In this document: positions 1 through 8,341 of the stretch, piece by piece | Layout of the letters: each line of letters opens with the position of its first letter | How positions within the stretch are numbered: the stretch's first letter is position 1 | Assembly (NCBI RefSeq): GCF_018613605.1 | Contig: NZ_JAGGPU010000004.1 | Location: 186,001-250,000, forward strand | DNA: 64,000 bases | Source: Pedobacter sp. ISL-64 | Lineage (GTDB): Bacteria > Bacteroidota > Bacteroidia > Sphingobacteriales > Sphingobacteriaceae | Reading direction: 5' to 3' | Position numbers and translations under genes: made by a program | Notes under the pieces: model-generated | Databases searched by the model: none | The model's input: only the letters and a program-made list of their open reading frames with translations | What the model was told of the DNA's origin: nothing

Positions 1-225
1 AATTGTTGCATAGTGTTCCGTGAGGTTGTTCAAACGTTGGGAGGCAATTGCCGCATCAGGTTGTTTTTGCCTGAGGATATCAGCTGGTTCATTTTTGTAG
101 GGCCAGGCCGGCGCATAGGTCGTATAACCATTTTCCTTGAAATAGGCGACCCATTCATCCCAACAATTATTGCTTACAAAAGCGCCTGTGATGAATAATA
201 CAGATTTGGTGATTTTCTTTTTCAT
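1..225 (-). CDS. alpha/beta hydrolase, N-terminal part (cut by window edge)
   Basis: The - strand has an open frame from an ATG at 225 to the window edge, about 75 codons. It reads MKKKITKSVLFITGAFVSNN, followed by CWDEWVAYFKENGYTTYAPAWPY. A short beta strand, a G-x-F oxyanion-type turn, then W-x-x-W-x-x-Y-F-x-x-x-G-Y is the usual opening of small alpha/beta hydrolases (lipase or esterase type). The catalytic Ser, Asp and His lie outside the window, so activity cannot be judged. The start has a clean ATG followed by lysines and no signal peptide, which suggests a cytoplasmic enzyme. The overlapping + strand frame looks like a shadow. Confidence 0.6.
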   Translation of the reverse strand, partial: MKKKITKSVLFITGAFVSNNCWDEWVAYFKENGYTTYAPAWPYKNEPADILRQKQPDAAIASQRLNNLTEHYATI

Positions 226-347
226 TTAATGGCTGTTTTGTCGATGCCTGTTCAAATGGTATTCCGTTTATTTATATGTCTGATTTATAGTTGTTTATGT
301 TTTTTTTTTGGCCTTTGGATTAACTTTATTTCGTGGCAGATAATTCA

Positions 348-369
348 GAACAACGAAATAGGGTTGTTC
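348..369. promoter_or_regulatory. inverted repeat upstream of porin gene, possible activator site
   Basis: GAACAAC and GTTGTTC form a perfect 7-bp inverted repeat with an 8-bp spacer, about 165 bp upstream of the sigma-54-like promoter at 532-548. The left arm contains AACAACGA, the complement of TCGTTGTT. TCGTTGTT recurs at 458-465 and again at 4088-4095, upstream of the sigma-54 activator gene. The distance suits an upstream activating sequence for an enhancer-binding protein. That role is inference. Confidence 0.35.
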
Positions 370-531
370 ATCATTTTTGTTTGAAATCTGAGCGATATCA
401 CTCTAAGTGGAGCGTAAAAGCCAAATGGCTCTGCATCAACGCTATGTCGCTGTATTTTCGTTGTTTTTCGATAGCATAGTTTTCTAAAAGAAATAAGTGA
501 TGTAGAGCGCGTTTAAAGGCGGTTTCGGTCT

Positions 532-548
532 TTGGCACATGGGTTGGA
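532..548 (+). promoter_or_regulatory. candidate sigma-54 (-24/-12) promoter
   Basis: TTGGCACATGGGTTGGA matches the sigma-54 consensus TTGGCACRNNNNTTGCW at every defined position except the last C of the -12 GC, which is G here. The GG and GG/GC dinucleotides have the canonical spacing. Transcription would start near 559, 13 nt before the ATG at 572. A sigma-54 activator gene ends 14 bp beyond the controlled gene, which supports the reading. No such match was seen elsewhere, but no systematic scan was possible. Confidence 0.55.
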
Positions 549-571
549 ATGCCAATTCAAAATCAACTCAA

Positions 572-1936
572 ATGAAAAAGTTAATCTATCTGTTCTTGTT
601 CTTGCCGTTTTTTTGCTACGGACAAAAGCCAAATTTTAAATCCTTGCGCTACGATGAGGATAACGCCCATTTTGCTCAGGATTCTACAGCAACCTGGTAC
701 CAGCGGTTCAAGTTTATACCGCTGAATACTAAAAAAAGCTCCTATTTAAGTTTTGGTGGCGAATTCCGCAGTCAGTATTTCAACTATGTCAATCCTTTGT
801 GGGGCGATGAACCAAAAGATGCAGATGGCTTTGTACTTTCCCGTTATCTATTGCATAGCGATTTACATTTGGGGAAAAGTTTGCGTGCTTTTGTGCAGCT
901 TCAAAGTAGTTTAAGCAATGGTGAAGCTGAAGCGCCTAGCGCAGTAAATGAGAACCCACTCGACCTCCATCAGGCTTTCCTAGACTTTAACTTTCTTTCA
1001 GGAAAAAACCATAGCCTAATATTTAGGATTGGCAGACAGGAATTGCTTTACGGTTCACAGCGATTGGTTTCTGTAAGAGATGCACCAAATAACCGTCAAT
1101 CTTTTGATGGGGCTAAAATTTTATTCGGTGCTAAACGGTTTAAAGCAGATGCTTTTTTCTCTCACTATGTACAGGCAAAAAACGGAATTTTTGATGATGT
1201 TCCCACTTCAAACATTGCTTTATGGGGTACTTATGCTACCCTTAACCAAGCGCCAGTCATTAATGCTTTAGATGTTTATTATCTAGGCATCAAAAAGAGA
1301 AGTGCAGTATTTGATGATGGGAAAGGCGAGGAGCTAAGGCATTCTATCGGTTTGCGCAGTTATAAGGCAGGGAGTAATTGGCAATATGATATTGAGGGAC
1401 TATATCAGTTCGGTACATTTAGCAACAGTAAAATTTCGGCATGGACCATCTCTGCAAATGTATCTCATGCTTTTGATGTTAACCTGCATCCTAAACTTGG
1501 ACTAAAAACGGAGTTGATTAGCGGAGACCTGGACTATGCAGATGGAAAGCTGAATACCTTTAATCCACTATTTCCAAGAGGAGGCTATTTTGGATTAGCG
1601 GCATTAATTGGCCCATCAAATTTGTTTGATGTACATCCTTCGGTAGAATTTTCAGCAGCTAGAAACCTGGTTTGGACAACTGATTATGATGTATTTTACA
1701 GGTTGAGTAAAAATGACGGAATTTATGCAGTCAATGGTCGCTTACTTTATTCGGGTAAGGGTACCAATGCTGTTCATATAGGTGGACAACTGGGCACTTC
1801 ATTAGAATATACGCCTATGCCATTTTTATATGTGAGGGCAGAGGTAAACTGGTTTAGCGCCGGAGCATACCTTAAACAAGCTGGCAACGGAAAAGATATT
1901 TTAATGTCGGGAATTACGTTTACCTTAAAGTTTTAG
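572..1936 (+). CDS. alginate-export-family outer-membrane porin
   Basis: The product is a secreted beta-barrel of 454 residues. The ATG at 572 is preferred over one at 539 because it opens a clean signal peptide (MKKLIYLFLFLPFFCYGQ), while the 539 ATG lies inside the promoter match. The mature part has alternating strand-like segments such as SYLSFGGEFRSQYFNY and an R-Y-L-L-H-S-D-L-H-L region. It ends in ITFTLKF, a typical aromatic-terminated barrel end. The pattern fits the Alginate_exp (AlgE-like) family, which in Bacteroidota covers many uncharacterised porins, so alginate should not be assumed. The gene is convergent with the sigma-54 activator and probably controlled by it. Confidence 0.75.
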   Translation: MKKLIYLFLFLPFFCYGQKPNFKSLRYDEDNAHFAQDSTATWYQRFKFIPLNTKKSSYLSFGGEFRSQYFNYVNPLWGDEPKDADGFVLSRYLLHSDLHLGKSLRAFVQLQSSLSNGEAEAPSAVNENPLDLHQAFLDFNFLSGKNHSLIFRIGRQELLYGSQRLVSVRDAPNNRQSFDGAKILFGAKRFKADAFFSHYVQAKNGIFDDVPTSNIALWGTYATLNQAPVINALDVYYLGIKKRSAVFDDGKGEELRHSIGLRSYKAGSNWQYDIEGLYQFGTFSNSKISAWTISANVSHAFDVNLHPKLGLKTELISGDLDYADGKLNTFNPLFPRGGYFGLAALIGPSNLFDVHPSVEFSAARNLVWTTDYDVFYRLSKNDGIYAVNGRLLYSGKGTNAVHIGGQLGTSLEYTPMPFLYVRAEVNWFSAGAYLKQAGNGKDILMSGITFTLKF

Positions 1937-1949
1937 TGAGCGCTGATGG

Positions 1950-3905
1950 TTAGTGATAGTTGTTAAAGTCTTTCTTAATCCCAAGTCTTTTCATTTTTGA
2001 ATTGAGCGTTGTCGGTGGCAGCTTTAAGAGTTCAGCAGCACCACCCGTTCCCCATATTTTACCGTTACACTTCTTAAGTGCAGCCAGGATATGTGTTTTT
2101 TCGCTTTCGCTCATAGAGCTAACAATTGGCTCGCTGAAACCCGTTGAGGCCGGGTTTAGAAGTTGTCTTGGTAAATCGATATGGTCTATTTGGTCATTTT
2201 TACTAAGTAGAATATTTCGTTCAATTAAATTTTCCAGTTCGCGGATATTACCCGGCCAATGATAGGTTTTCAGCTGGTCAACTACTTCATTTGAAAGTTC
2301 ACGAACATTTTTCCCGGTTTTCCGGTTGTAATAGGTAAGAAAATGCTTAGCCAAAACAGGTATATCGTCTATGCGGTCTCTCAAAGCCGGCATCACAATC
2401 GGGATTACATTTAACCTGTAATACAAGTCAAGCCTAAATCTGCCTTCTGCAACTTCCTGTTCGAGGTTGCGATTGGTTGCAGCTACTATGCGTACATCAG
2501 TTTTAATGGTTTCCCGTCCACCAACCCGTTCAATTTCTTTTTCTTGCAATACACGCAATAATTTTACCTGAATTTCCAATGGGATTTCTCCAATTTCATC
2601 CAAAAATATAGTACCGGTATGCGCCTGTTCAAATTTTCCTATCTTCTTGTCGTAAGCGCCAGTAAAGGAGCCCTTTTCATGACCGAATAATTCAGATTCA
2701 ATTAAGGTTATAGGTAAAGCAGCACAATTTACCTTTATGTAGGGCTTATTATTTCGGGGTGAAAGTGCATGAATTCGATGTGCTATTTTCTCCTTTCCTG
2801 TACCACTTTCACCGAGAATTAAGACAGATGAATTTGCCGGGGCAACCTGGATGATATTATCAAAAACTTTTAATAGCAAATGGGAATTTCCGATAATGCC
2901 TTCAAACAAATTGCTTTTTTCAATTTTCTGTTCTCTGTTGGCTGGCCTATATTCAACTTTTCCAGTAGAGATTAAGGTTTGCTGTGGGTCAGAAAGTAAT
3001 GTGTCAATAAATCCTGTAAGAAATTTTTCGTAGCGATTCCCAAATAGCAAATGGTCTTCGCCGTATGCATTTGTAAGCCTGGAGTAGAAGTTAATGAAAA
3101 ATATTCCCTTTCCATTTATTTGTAGTGGAAGAACAAAATGGGAATTCATCTTAAAGTTTTTTGTGATTAGCTTTTTAATACTTTGTTTATAAAGCAATCC
3201 AATAAGGTCTTCCTGGTCGTAGTAGTTAGCAAAACTATCCAATGGGTCTTCATTGCTTAAGGTAGATAAATCCTTAAGACTGATGCCGGTAATGGTGGCA
3301 AGTTCTGCTGGTCCGATATTTTGATATTCATCGTAACCAATCCTTAAGAAACCATACTCATTAAAGGGTTGTTCTCTTTCAGATTTGAAACCTACTGTAA
3401 CGTATTCAAACGGAACATAGGGCTGTAGCGCCTTACTAATGCCCAATAACTTTTGCTTCCAATCTGCATCTGAGTTTATAATCTGTGCGGCCTTTCTTTG
3501 AAGTGCCGTGTCTTGTCTAAAACCTATTTCCTTGTTATTCTCATAGCGGTACAGGGCAATTTCTAAAGCAACAATTACATCTTTATCACGAAATGGCTTG
3601 ATTACAAAACCATAAGGTTTAGTTTTTTTTGCTGCTTCGAGTATCTTTTGATTGGAATTTGCAGAAATGAAAATGAATGGGAGATTGAGTTCTGTAAGGC
3701 TATTTGCTAAATCTATACCCGATAATTCACCTATTAGTTGAATATCAATCAACACAAAATCAGGTTGTTTGCGATGGATAATTTCTAAAGCCTCTGCTAC
3801 CGTGTTTGCAATACCGGATAATCCATAGCCTGCCTTTTTTATAATTCGACTTAGGGTATCTGCAATGATGAACTCATCTTCTACAATAAGGATTTCTTTA
3901 GGCAT
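1950..3905 (-). CDS. sigma-54-dependent response regulator (REC-GAF-like-AAA+-Fis)
   Basis: This is an enhancer-binding protein of 651 residues. An N-terminal receiver domain (1-120) has acidic residues at E9, D10 and E11, a phosphoacceptor at D54 (VLIDIQL) and K103 (VIKPF). Residues 130-320 resemble a GAF-type sensor. The AAA+ domain follows, with Walker A GESGTGKE at 365-372, the sigma-54 contact loop GSFTGA at 412-417 and a Walker B region around FLDEIGEIP. The C-terminus carries a Fis-type helix-turn-helix (AAELLKLPPTTLNSKMKRLG). It is therefore expected to activate RpoN promoters by ATP hydrolysis. No sensor kinase is nearby. The likely target is the convergent porin gene 13 bp away. Confidence 0.9.
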   Translation of the reverse strand: MPKEILIVEDEFIIADTLSRIIKKAGYGLSGIANTVAEALEIIHRKQPDFVLIDIQLIGELSGIDLANSLTELNLPFIFISANSNQKILEAAKKTKPYGFVIKPFRDKDVIVALEIALYRYENNKEIGFRQDTALQRKAAQIINSDADWKQKLLGISKALQPYVPFEYVTVGFKSEREQPFNEYGFLRIGYDEYQNIGPAELATITGISLKDLSTLSNEDPLDSFANYYDQEDLIGLLYKQSIKKLITKNFKMNSHFVLPLQINGKGIFFINFYSRLTNAYGEDHLLFGNRYEKFLTGFIDTLLSDPQQTLISTGKVEYRPANREQKIEKSNLFEGIIGNSHLLLKVFDNIIQVAPANSSVLILGESGTGKEKIAHRIHALSPRNNKPYIKVNCAALPITLIESELFGHEKGSFTGAYDKKIGKFEQAHTGTIFLDEIGEIPLEIQVKLLRVLQEKEIERVGGRETIKTDVRIVAATNRNLEQEVAEGRFRLDLYYRLNVIPIVMPALRDRIDDIPVLAKHFLTYYNRKTGKNVRELSNEVVDQLKTYHWPGNIRELENLIERNILLSKNDQIDHIDLPRQLLNPASTGFSEPIVSSMSESEKTHILAALKKCNGKIWGTGGAAELLKLPPTTLNSKMKRLGIKKDFNNYH

Positions 3906-4222
3906 TAATTAGGGTTTAATGATTATAGTTGGGTGAACAGCCTATAGATAGAGGATTAACTATCCATAGACTGTATATTCAAACAGAAAGCCAAACATTA
4001 CCGCATTTAGCTTTAATGCTTAAAAATACCTATTTAATTTAATGTTCCGAAGAAATTGGCCTTGAACCTTTTTATTTCTACGGTATCTCGTTGTTTTCAT
4101 TCTGCACGCAACGTTATATCGTTGCTTCTTATCAATTGTGCTCATTAGCTTTAAATCACATTTTCAAATAGTAATCTAATTTATTGTTATAATGTATCTT
4201 CATTTTTTATTCTGATGTAAAA
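3906..4222. other. upstream region of the sigma-54 activator; one TCGTTGTT box
   Basis: There is no convincing gene in these 317 bp. TCGTTGTT at 4088-4095 matches boxes near the porin promoter. CGTTG and CAACG also form a small inverted repeat around 4089-4113. The stretch is A/T-rich and probably carries the activator's promoter, but no clear -7 box was seen. Confidence 0.3.
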
Positions 4223-4240
4223 TTGGGCGTTTCGCTAAAA

Positions 4241-4275
4241 GTGGCCACTGGTTTTCATCCATCGTGGCCATCTCA
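4241..4275. mobile_element. relic of an IS21-like end (GTGGCCA repeats)
   Basis: GTGGCCAC at 4241-4248 and GTGGCCA at 4264-4270 are spaced 23 bp apart and preceded by a TTTCGCTAAAA stretch. Short GTGGCCAC repeats at about this spacing are what I recall from the ends of IS21-family elements in Sphingobacteriia. No istA or istB gene is present, so at most one end remains. It abuts the truncated 5' end of the HNH gene, which suggests the insertion removed that gene's beginning. Confidence 0.4.
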
Positions 4276-4815
4276 GGGTAAGTTTCAAGTTGACCACTAC
4301 ATTTCTAAAAATAGTTATCCCTGCTTTAGTATTTCACTTTTCAATCTCTATCCCGTATGTGGAAGCTGTAATAACGTTAAAGGGACGAATAAAATAGATT
4401 TCCTTCTCTATACAAGTAAGTCTAATACATCTTCATTGCAGTTCTATCTTGCTAAGGAAAGCCATGGTAGATTTCTAATTAGCCGTGACCCAAATGATAT
4501 CATTATTGGCTTGAAATCTTTACAAAAAACGCTACCACCTGGTTTTTCTGATTTTGCCAAATTATTCGAGATCGAAGGTATTTATGAGCAATACAAAGAT
4601 GTAGCGGAGGAGTTAATACTAAAGGCAGAGATCTACACCCAGCCTATAAATTAGTCCTCATAAATAGTTTTTCTGATTTTATCAAACCTGAAAATATCGA
4701 CAGGCTAATAACAGGGAATTATACTTTGGAAGAAGATATACATAAACGTCCGCTGTCAAAATTCGTTCGTGATATTAGTAAAAGTATTGGACTAATAAAG
4801 GAGGATTGGGTTTAA
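4276..4815 (+). pseudogene. HNH endonuclease, 5'-truncated and frameshifted
   Basis: The frame open from 4223 to 4654 contains FQVDHYISKNSYP, then LFNLYPVCGSCNNVKGTN. This D-H ... N-L-x-x-x-C-x-x-C-N-x-x-K-G pattern is an HNH nuclease core with its zinc CxxC. After the stop at 4652 a second frame continues sensibly as KLVLINSFSDFIKPENIDRL to DWV and a stop at 4813-4815. The two frames join if one C is restored in the run at 4638-4640 (IYT-PAYKLVL). The N-terminal part is missing next to the IS-like repeats. The family resembles HNH proteins found in defence systems, but no partner gene remains. Confidence 0.6.
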
Positions 4816-4909
4816 TTTCGTTTATAATCAGTTCATACAAGTTATTTAAATTACTAATTACCTGCCATTACAACATTATTAAGAAATATGAGGACGTGAT
4901 AGATGGATG

Positions 4910-5446
4910 TTATTCCTCCAAAATTTTCGAAAAACCACCTATTTCAATCAATTCGTCCATAAAATGGTTCGAATTTCGCGCCGCCACTGACCCCGTAACT
5001 GGGCAAGAGATTTTTAATAGTCTTTTGCTCTTTTTTTTTCTCTCTAATTTATTGTTTGTCAGGAGGATACGCTTAAACGTTTCGCTCAGTAAAGCGGTTC
5101 GATGTTGCAGGCTTTCAAAATCAAATTTTTCGGGGAGCATCGAACCAATCAGCCTTCTTTTATCGTTAATCGTAGATTTGGTGAAAATTGGGAATAATTG
5201 AGTGAGCGTAAACATCGCATCATTCAGGATGGGCTCTAGCTGTGCTATTGTATATTTCTTTTTCGTGATTTCTTCTAATTTTGCTTCGGTTTTTGTGATA
5301 TTTTCTTCGCACTCCAGTTTTAAGGTTTTATAATCATTTCCATCAATATCCCCCAACAATAGCAGTTCTCTTGCCCGTGCAAGTTTATTATTGTTCTCGG
5401 TAAGCTGTTTAGCCAACTTTTTTACTTCCCTATAACGAGTAAATTA
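4910..5446 (-). pseudogene. serine site-specific recombinase, C-terminal fragment
   Basis: About 175 codons remain. The sequence has the coiled-coil and C-terminal region typical of Bacteroidota serine recombinases: ARELLLLGDIDGNDYKTLK, then EENITKTEAKLEEI and ending in DKRRLIGSMLPEKF plus a short tail. Full proteins are over 500 residues and begin with a catalytic resolvase domain and a zinc ribbon. Both are absent, and an in-frame TAA stands at about 5444. The apparent start is a TTG inside the domain. It is probably the residue of a lost integrative element that also carried the neighbouring HNH gene. Confidence 0.6.
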
Positions 5447-5654
5447 CTTATTTTTAAGTATTTAGATTTCATACCTATCTCCCTATATTTAACTTAACCA
5501 AACCAGTAACATCCCCTAAGCGGATTTACAAATTTAGCTCTTGATACTTTTATTTTACTGTGAAATAAGATAAATCTGTACAATTTATCTAGTGAGTTAG
5601 TTAATGCCAGTCCTACACCGTATCCTTTAGGTTAATAATTTATTGAAGTTATAT

Positions 5655-6035
5655 ATGTATAAATCAAAATCAAGGTTGTCGTATACTTTTATATTCCTAG
5701 CGAGCTTTATAATAGTCTCCTGTGCCAGTCAATTAATCCCCAAAGGAGCATTCGTGGTTGATCGAGACAAGCCCTTCCACGTAGAAATACCTTCCAATCT
5801 TGGACGCGGTTACCAGTGGAAGCTAGCAGATACGGTAAATTATAAAGTTTTATCACATGATTCAAAACCAAATATAGATAAATCACAAGCAACAGATATA
5901 GAACTCTTTGAGATAACTACCAGCAAAAAAAAAGGAAGTCATCAAATCGTATTCTATTATTTGAGACCTTTTGAAAAGAATATTGACACGGCAAATGCCG
6001 AAAAATTTGTGAAAATAATTTTTGTAAAGAAATGA
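5655..6035 (+). CDS. chagasin-like cysteine-protease inhibitor lipoprotein (I42 family)
   Basis: This is a 126-residue lipoprotein. The ATG at 5655 is preferred to an upstream TTG because it leads straight into the signal peptide and lipobox (IIVSC). The mature part has NLGRGYQWKL, matching the chagasin loop N-P-T-T-G-Y-x-W, and LRPFEKN, matching the R-P-[WF] loop that closes on the target active site. The central G-x-G-G loop is not obvious. The stop overlaps the start of a papain-family protease by ATGA, so its target is probably encoded next door. As a lipoprotein it would sit in the envelope and shield the cell. Inhibition itself is inferred from the family. Confidence 0.72.
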   Translation: MYKSKSRLSYTFIFLASFIIVSCASQLIPKGAFVVDRDKPFHVEIPSNLGRGYQWKLADTVNYKVLSHDSKPNIDKSQATDIELFEITTSKKKGSHQIVFYYLRPFEKNIDTANAEKFVKIIFVKK

Positions 6036-7231
6036 GAAGAATATTTACTTTAATCTTGTTTATTGTACAGGGCCAATTGTGCCTCGCTCAAAGCTATGGA
6101 TTTGTCCCGCCAACGAAATCTCAAGAAGATATGATCTTGAGCTCTCATGGTAAGCTTTTTGGTAGTGAATACCTGAATTTTGATGAGGATAAAGTTCCTC
6201 ATTTTAACATAGTGGATCCAAATCTGTCAGAAATGGACCTAAGGAAGCATAATTTAATTACACCTGTAAAAGATCAAGGAAACTGTGGGAGCTGTTGGGT
6301 ATTCGCCTCAGTAGCTTCGTATGAAAGCTCATACGCAATGCGCAACCATGGAAAAATGGTTAGTCTTTCTGAGCAAAATGCATTAAACTGTTCCAATGGT
6401 GGAAGTTGTCAGGGTGGTTTCCCAGCTTTGTTAATGAAGTGGTGGGTTGAGGATAGAAACACGGTAAAAAGCACCTCTCAGATTCCGTACACGGGCGTAC
6501 AGGTTTACTGTTCTACTGGTTCAGGAGGATTTAAGGCGGTTGCTTGGGACTATGTGGATAAGCAGCGTAGATGGGATAAAAGACCACCTGTTTCAGAGAT
6601 CAAGGAAGCTATTGCTAGGCATGGTGCCATTCTCACGGCAATGTATTCTACCCTGCAATTCCAGAGTTTTATCGGAAATGAGGTATTTAACCAAACCACC
6701 CCAAATGATGTTAACCATGTGGTGACTATCGTAGGTTGGAGTGATTTGAAGGCTGCCTGGCTAGTCAAAAATTCATGGGGTACACAATGGGGTAATAGTG
6801 GATATGCTTGGATTGGCTACAATAGTAATAATATTGGAGTATGTTCTTTGTGGATCGACGCTGAAATCAATAACAATTTACAACCAGAAACAATCTCCGG
6901 AGATTTTCAAATCTCCATTACTGATAATCTATCTGCAGACCAGGTCTATGAGGAGGTATATGTGACCATTAATGGCCAAACAGAAGTATTTAGCATTGGA
7001 ACTGGCAATAGCACCACAACTAGTAAAATCATCCAAATCCCAGGCGGACAGACTAGCAATTACACCATTCGCTCCAAAACGACTTTTAAAGACGCTTACG
7101 GCCAAACTCGAATCGGTTTAGGGGAAGGGTCTGGAACGCTTTTAGGCTCTGGGAATTCAAAGTACAGAGTGATGATCAGTAAATTCTTATCTGCGGATAG
7201 AAGTAAATATGAAATAATCTTACATCAATGA
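6032..7231 (+). CDS. secreted papain-family (C1) cysteine protease
   Basis: The product has 399 residues with a signal peptide ending CLAQ (residue 20). A short propeptide-like stretch (21-75) includes KLFGSEYL at 41-48. The C1 domain shows QGNCGSCW with catalytic C88, H229 (DVNHVVTIVGW) and N247 (VKNSWGTQWG), so the triad is complete, plus the NCSNGGSCQGG region. A C-terminal beta-rich domain (about 285-399) has no recognised family and no clear type IX sorting signal. The gene overlaps the inhibitor upstream and the metallopeptidase downstream by 4 bp each, implying coupled translation. The propeptide is much shorter than the usual I29 domain, so the lipoprotein inhibitor may replace it in control. 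Confidence 0.9.
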   Translation: MRRIFTLILFIVQGQLCLAQSYGFVPPTKSQEDMILSSHGKLFGSEYLNFDEDKVPHFNIVDPNLSEMDLRKHNLITPVKDQGNCGSCWVFASVASYESSYAMRNHGKMVSLSEQNALNCSNGGSCQGGFPALLMKWWVEDRNTVKSTSQIPYTGVQVYCSTGSGGFKAVAWDYVDKQRRWDKRPPVSEIKEAIARHGAILTAMYSTLQFQSFIGNEVFNQTTPNDVNHVVTIVGWSDLKAAWLVKNSWGTQWGNSGYAWIGYNSNNIGVCSLWIDAEINNNLQPETISGDFQISITDNLSADQVYEEVYVTINGQTEVFSIGTGNSTTTSKIIQIPGGQTSNYTIRSKTTFKDAYGQTRIGLGEGSGTLLGSGNSKYRVMISKFLSADRSKYEIILHQ

Positions 7232-8190
7232 AAAAGCTAATAATTTTCATTCTTTTATTACTCTTAAACAACCATACGCTTTGGGCTCAATGTAAAGTAT
7301 TAGGTTCAGAGTATCTTCAAGAAGAAAATGCTTCACAACCGGCAGATCAAATTAATGAAGATGAATTACCCGCTGAATTGCTCAAAAACGCAAATTATAT
7401 TGGGCAATTTTTCCTAGTTAGTCCCAAATTCAGGGTGACCACGAGTGAAACTGCGTCGAATGCGAAAACCTATTGCGAATGTGAAGACACGAACTGTGGT
7501 GCAACCATATTCATTGGTAGTAAGTTACTTGCCGCTTATAAAAACGGCTTTTCAACTAAAGACGGTCTCTACGGACTTATTGCGCATGAGGTTGCCCACG
7601 TTACACAGTGTAGATTAGGGGTTACAAAAAAAATATCTGGCGTGCAGATTGAACTACATGCGGATTTTTTAGCTGGATATTTCCTGGGCAGAAAAATGAA
7701 AATACAGCTTACCGACCTTCGGGAATTTTCTGCTGAGCTTTTTAAGAGGGGTGATTTTAGATTTAACGACAACCAGCATCATGGCACTCCTGAAGCTAGG
7801 GTAAGATATATGTTGGTCGGAGCATCATTGAATATGCTTGAGCTAGCAGATGCGGCCAATTATGGATTAAACTTACTGGCGGGTAATGTCGGAGTTTTTA
7901 ATATCATGGGAGCATGGAGCTCGAATCTTAATAATACCCAAGGATTTGCGGCAAAATTTTTTATTTCTAGTCAGCAAGGCAATCTAGTTTTTCAACCATT
8001 TAATCCCTATAATAATCAGCCCCTTGCATATCCAACTTTTGCTTCACAAATCAGCCTTAATCAGTACCGGATTATATGGCCATCCAATAATCCTTACACG
8101 CCAGGAATTATACAGGAATTTTTGGTGGTTTCTAATAATCGGATTGTAGTCACTAATAGTATCGGGCAGGTGGATGTCTGGCTCAGGTAA
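7228..8190 (+). CDS. secreted HExxH metallopeptidase
   Basis: The product has 320 residues with a signal peptide ending LWAQ (residue 21). KVLGSEYL follows immediately at 23-30, closely matching KLFGSEYL in the upstream protease. A zinc motif HEVAH lies at 120-124, and ELHADFLAGYF at 142-152 supplies the probable third ligand (E142, with D146 nearby). This resembles the H-E-x-x-H ... Q-E-x-x-A-D layout of YpfJ-type or M48-like peptidases. A C-terminal part (about 215-320) looks like a small beta-barrel or lipocalin-type domain. The start overlaps the preceding stop (ATGA). Substrate and activation are unknown; it may process, or be processed by, the papain-like partner. Confidence 0.72.
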   Translation: MKKLIIFILLLLLNNHTLWAQCKVLGSEYLQEENASQPADQINEDELPAELLKNANYIGQFFLVSPKFRVTTSETASNAKTYCECEDTNCGATIFIGSKLLAAYKNGFSTKDGLYGLIAHEVAHVTQCRLGVTKKISGVQIELHADFLAGYFLGRKMKIQLTDLREFSAELFKRGDFRFNDNQHHGTPEARVRYMLVGASLNMLELADAANYGLNLLAGNVGVFNIMGAWSSNLNNTQGFAAKFFISSQQGNLVFQPFNPYNNQPLAYPTFASQISLNQYRIIWPSNNPYTPGIIQEFLVVSNNRIVVTNSIGQVDVWLR

Positions 8191-8341
8191 ATAAGATCTA
8201 AGGGTTTTTATAAAAAAATGGCGATATATATTAAACTAGCCTGATAAAAACACTATGATACCGTAATGTCACAAACAAAATTGAGAAATGAACAGTCTAA
8301 ATTAATCTCAATGCGAGGTGTTTTCAAAAAATACTTGCAGT

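Noticed and set aside
572..1936. Reading the first porin as proof of alginate production or use
   Set aside because: The alginate-export family in Bacteroidota is broad, and no alginate synthesis genes or PL7/PL17 enzymes are in the window.
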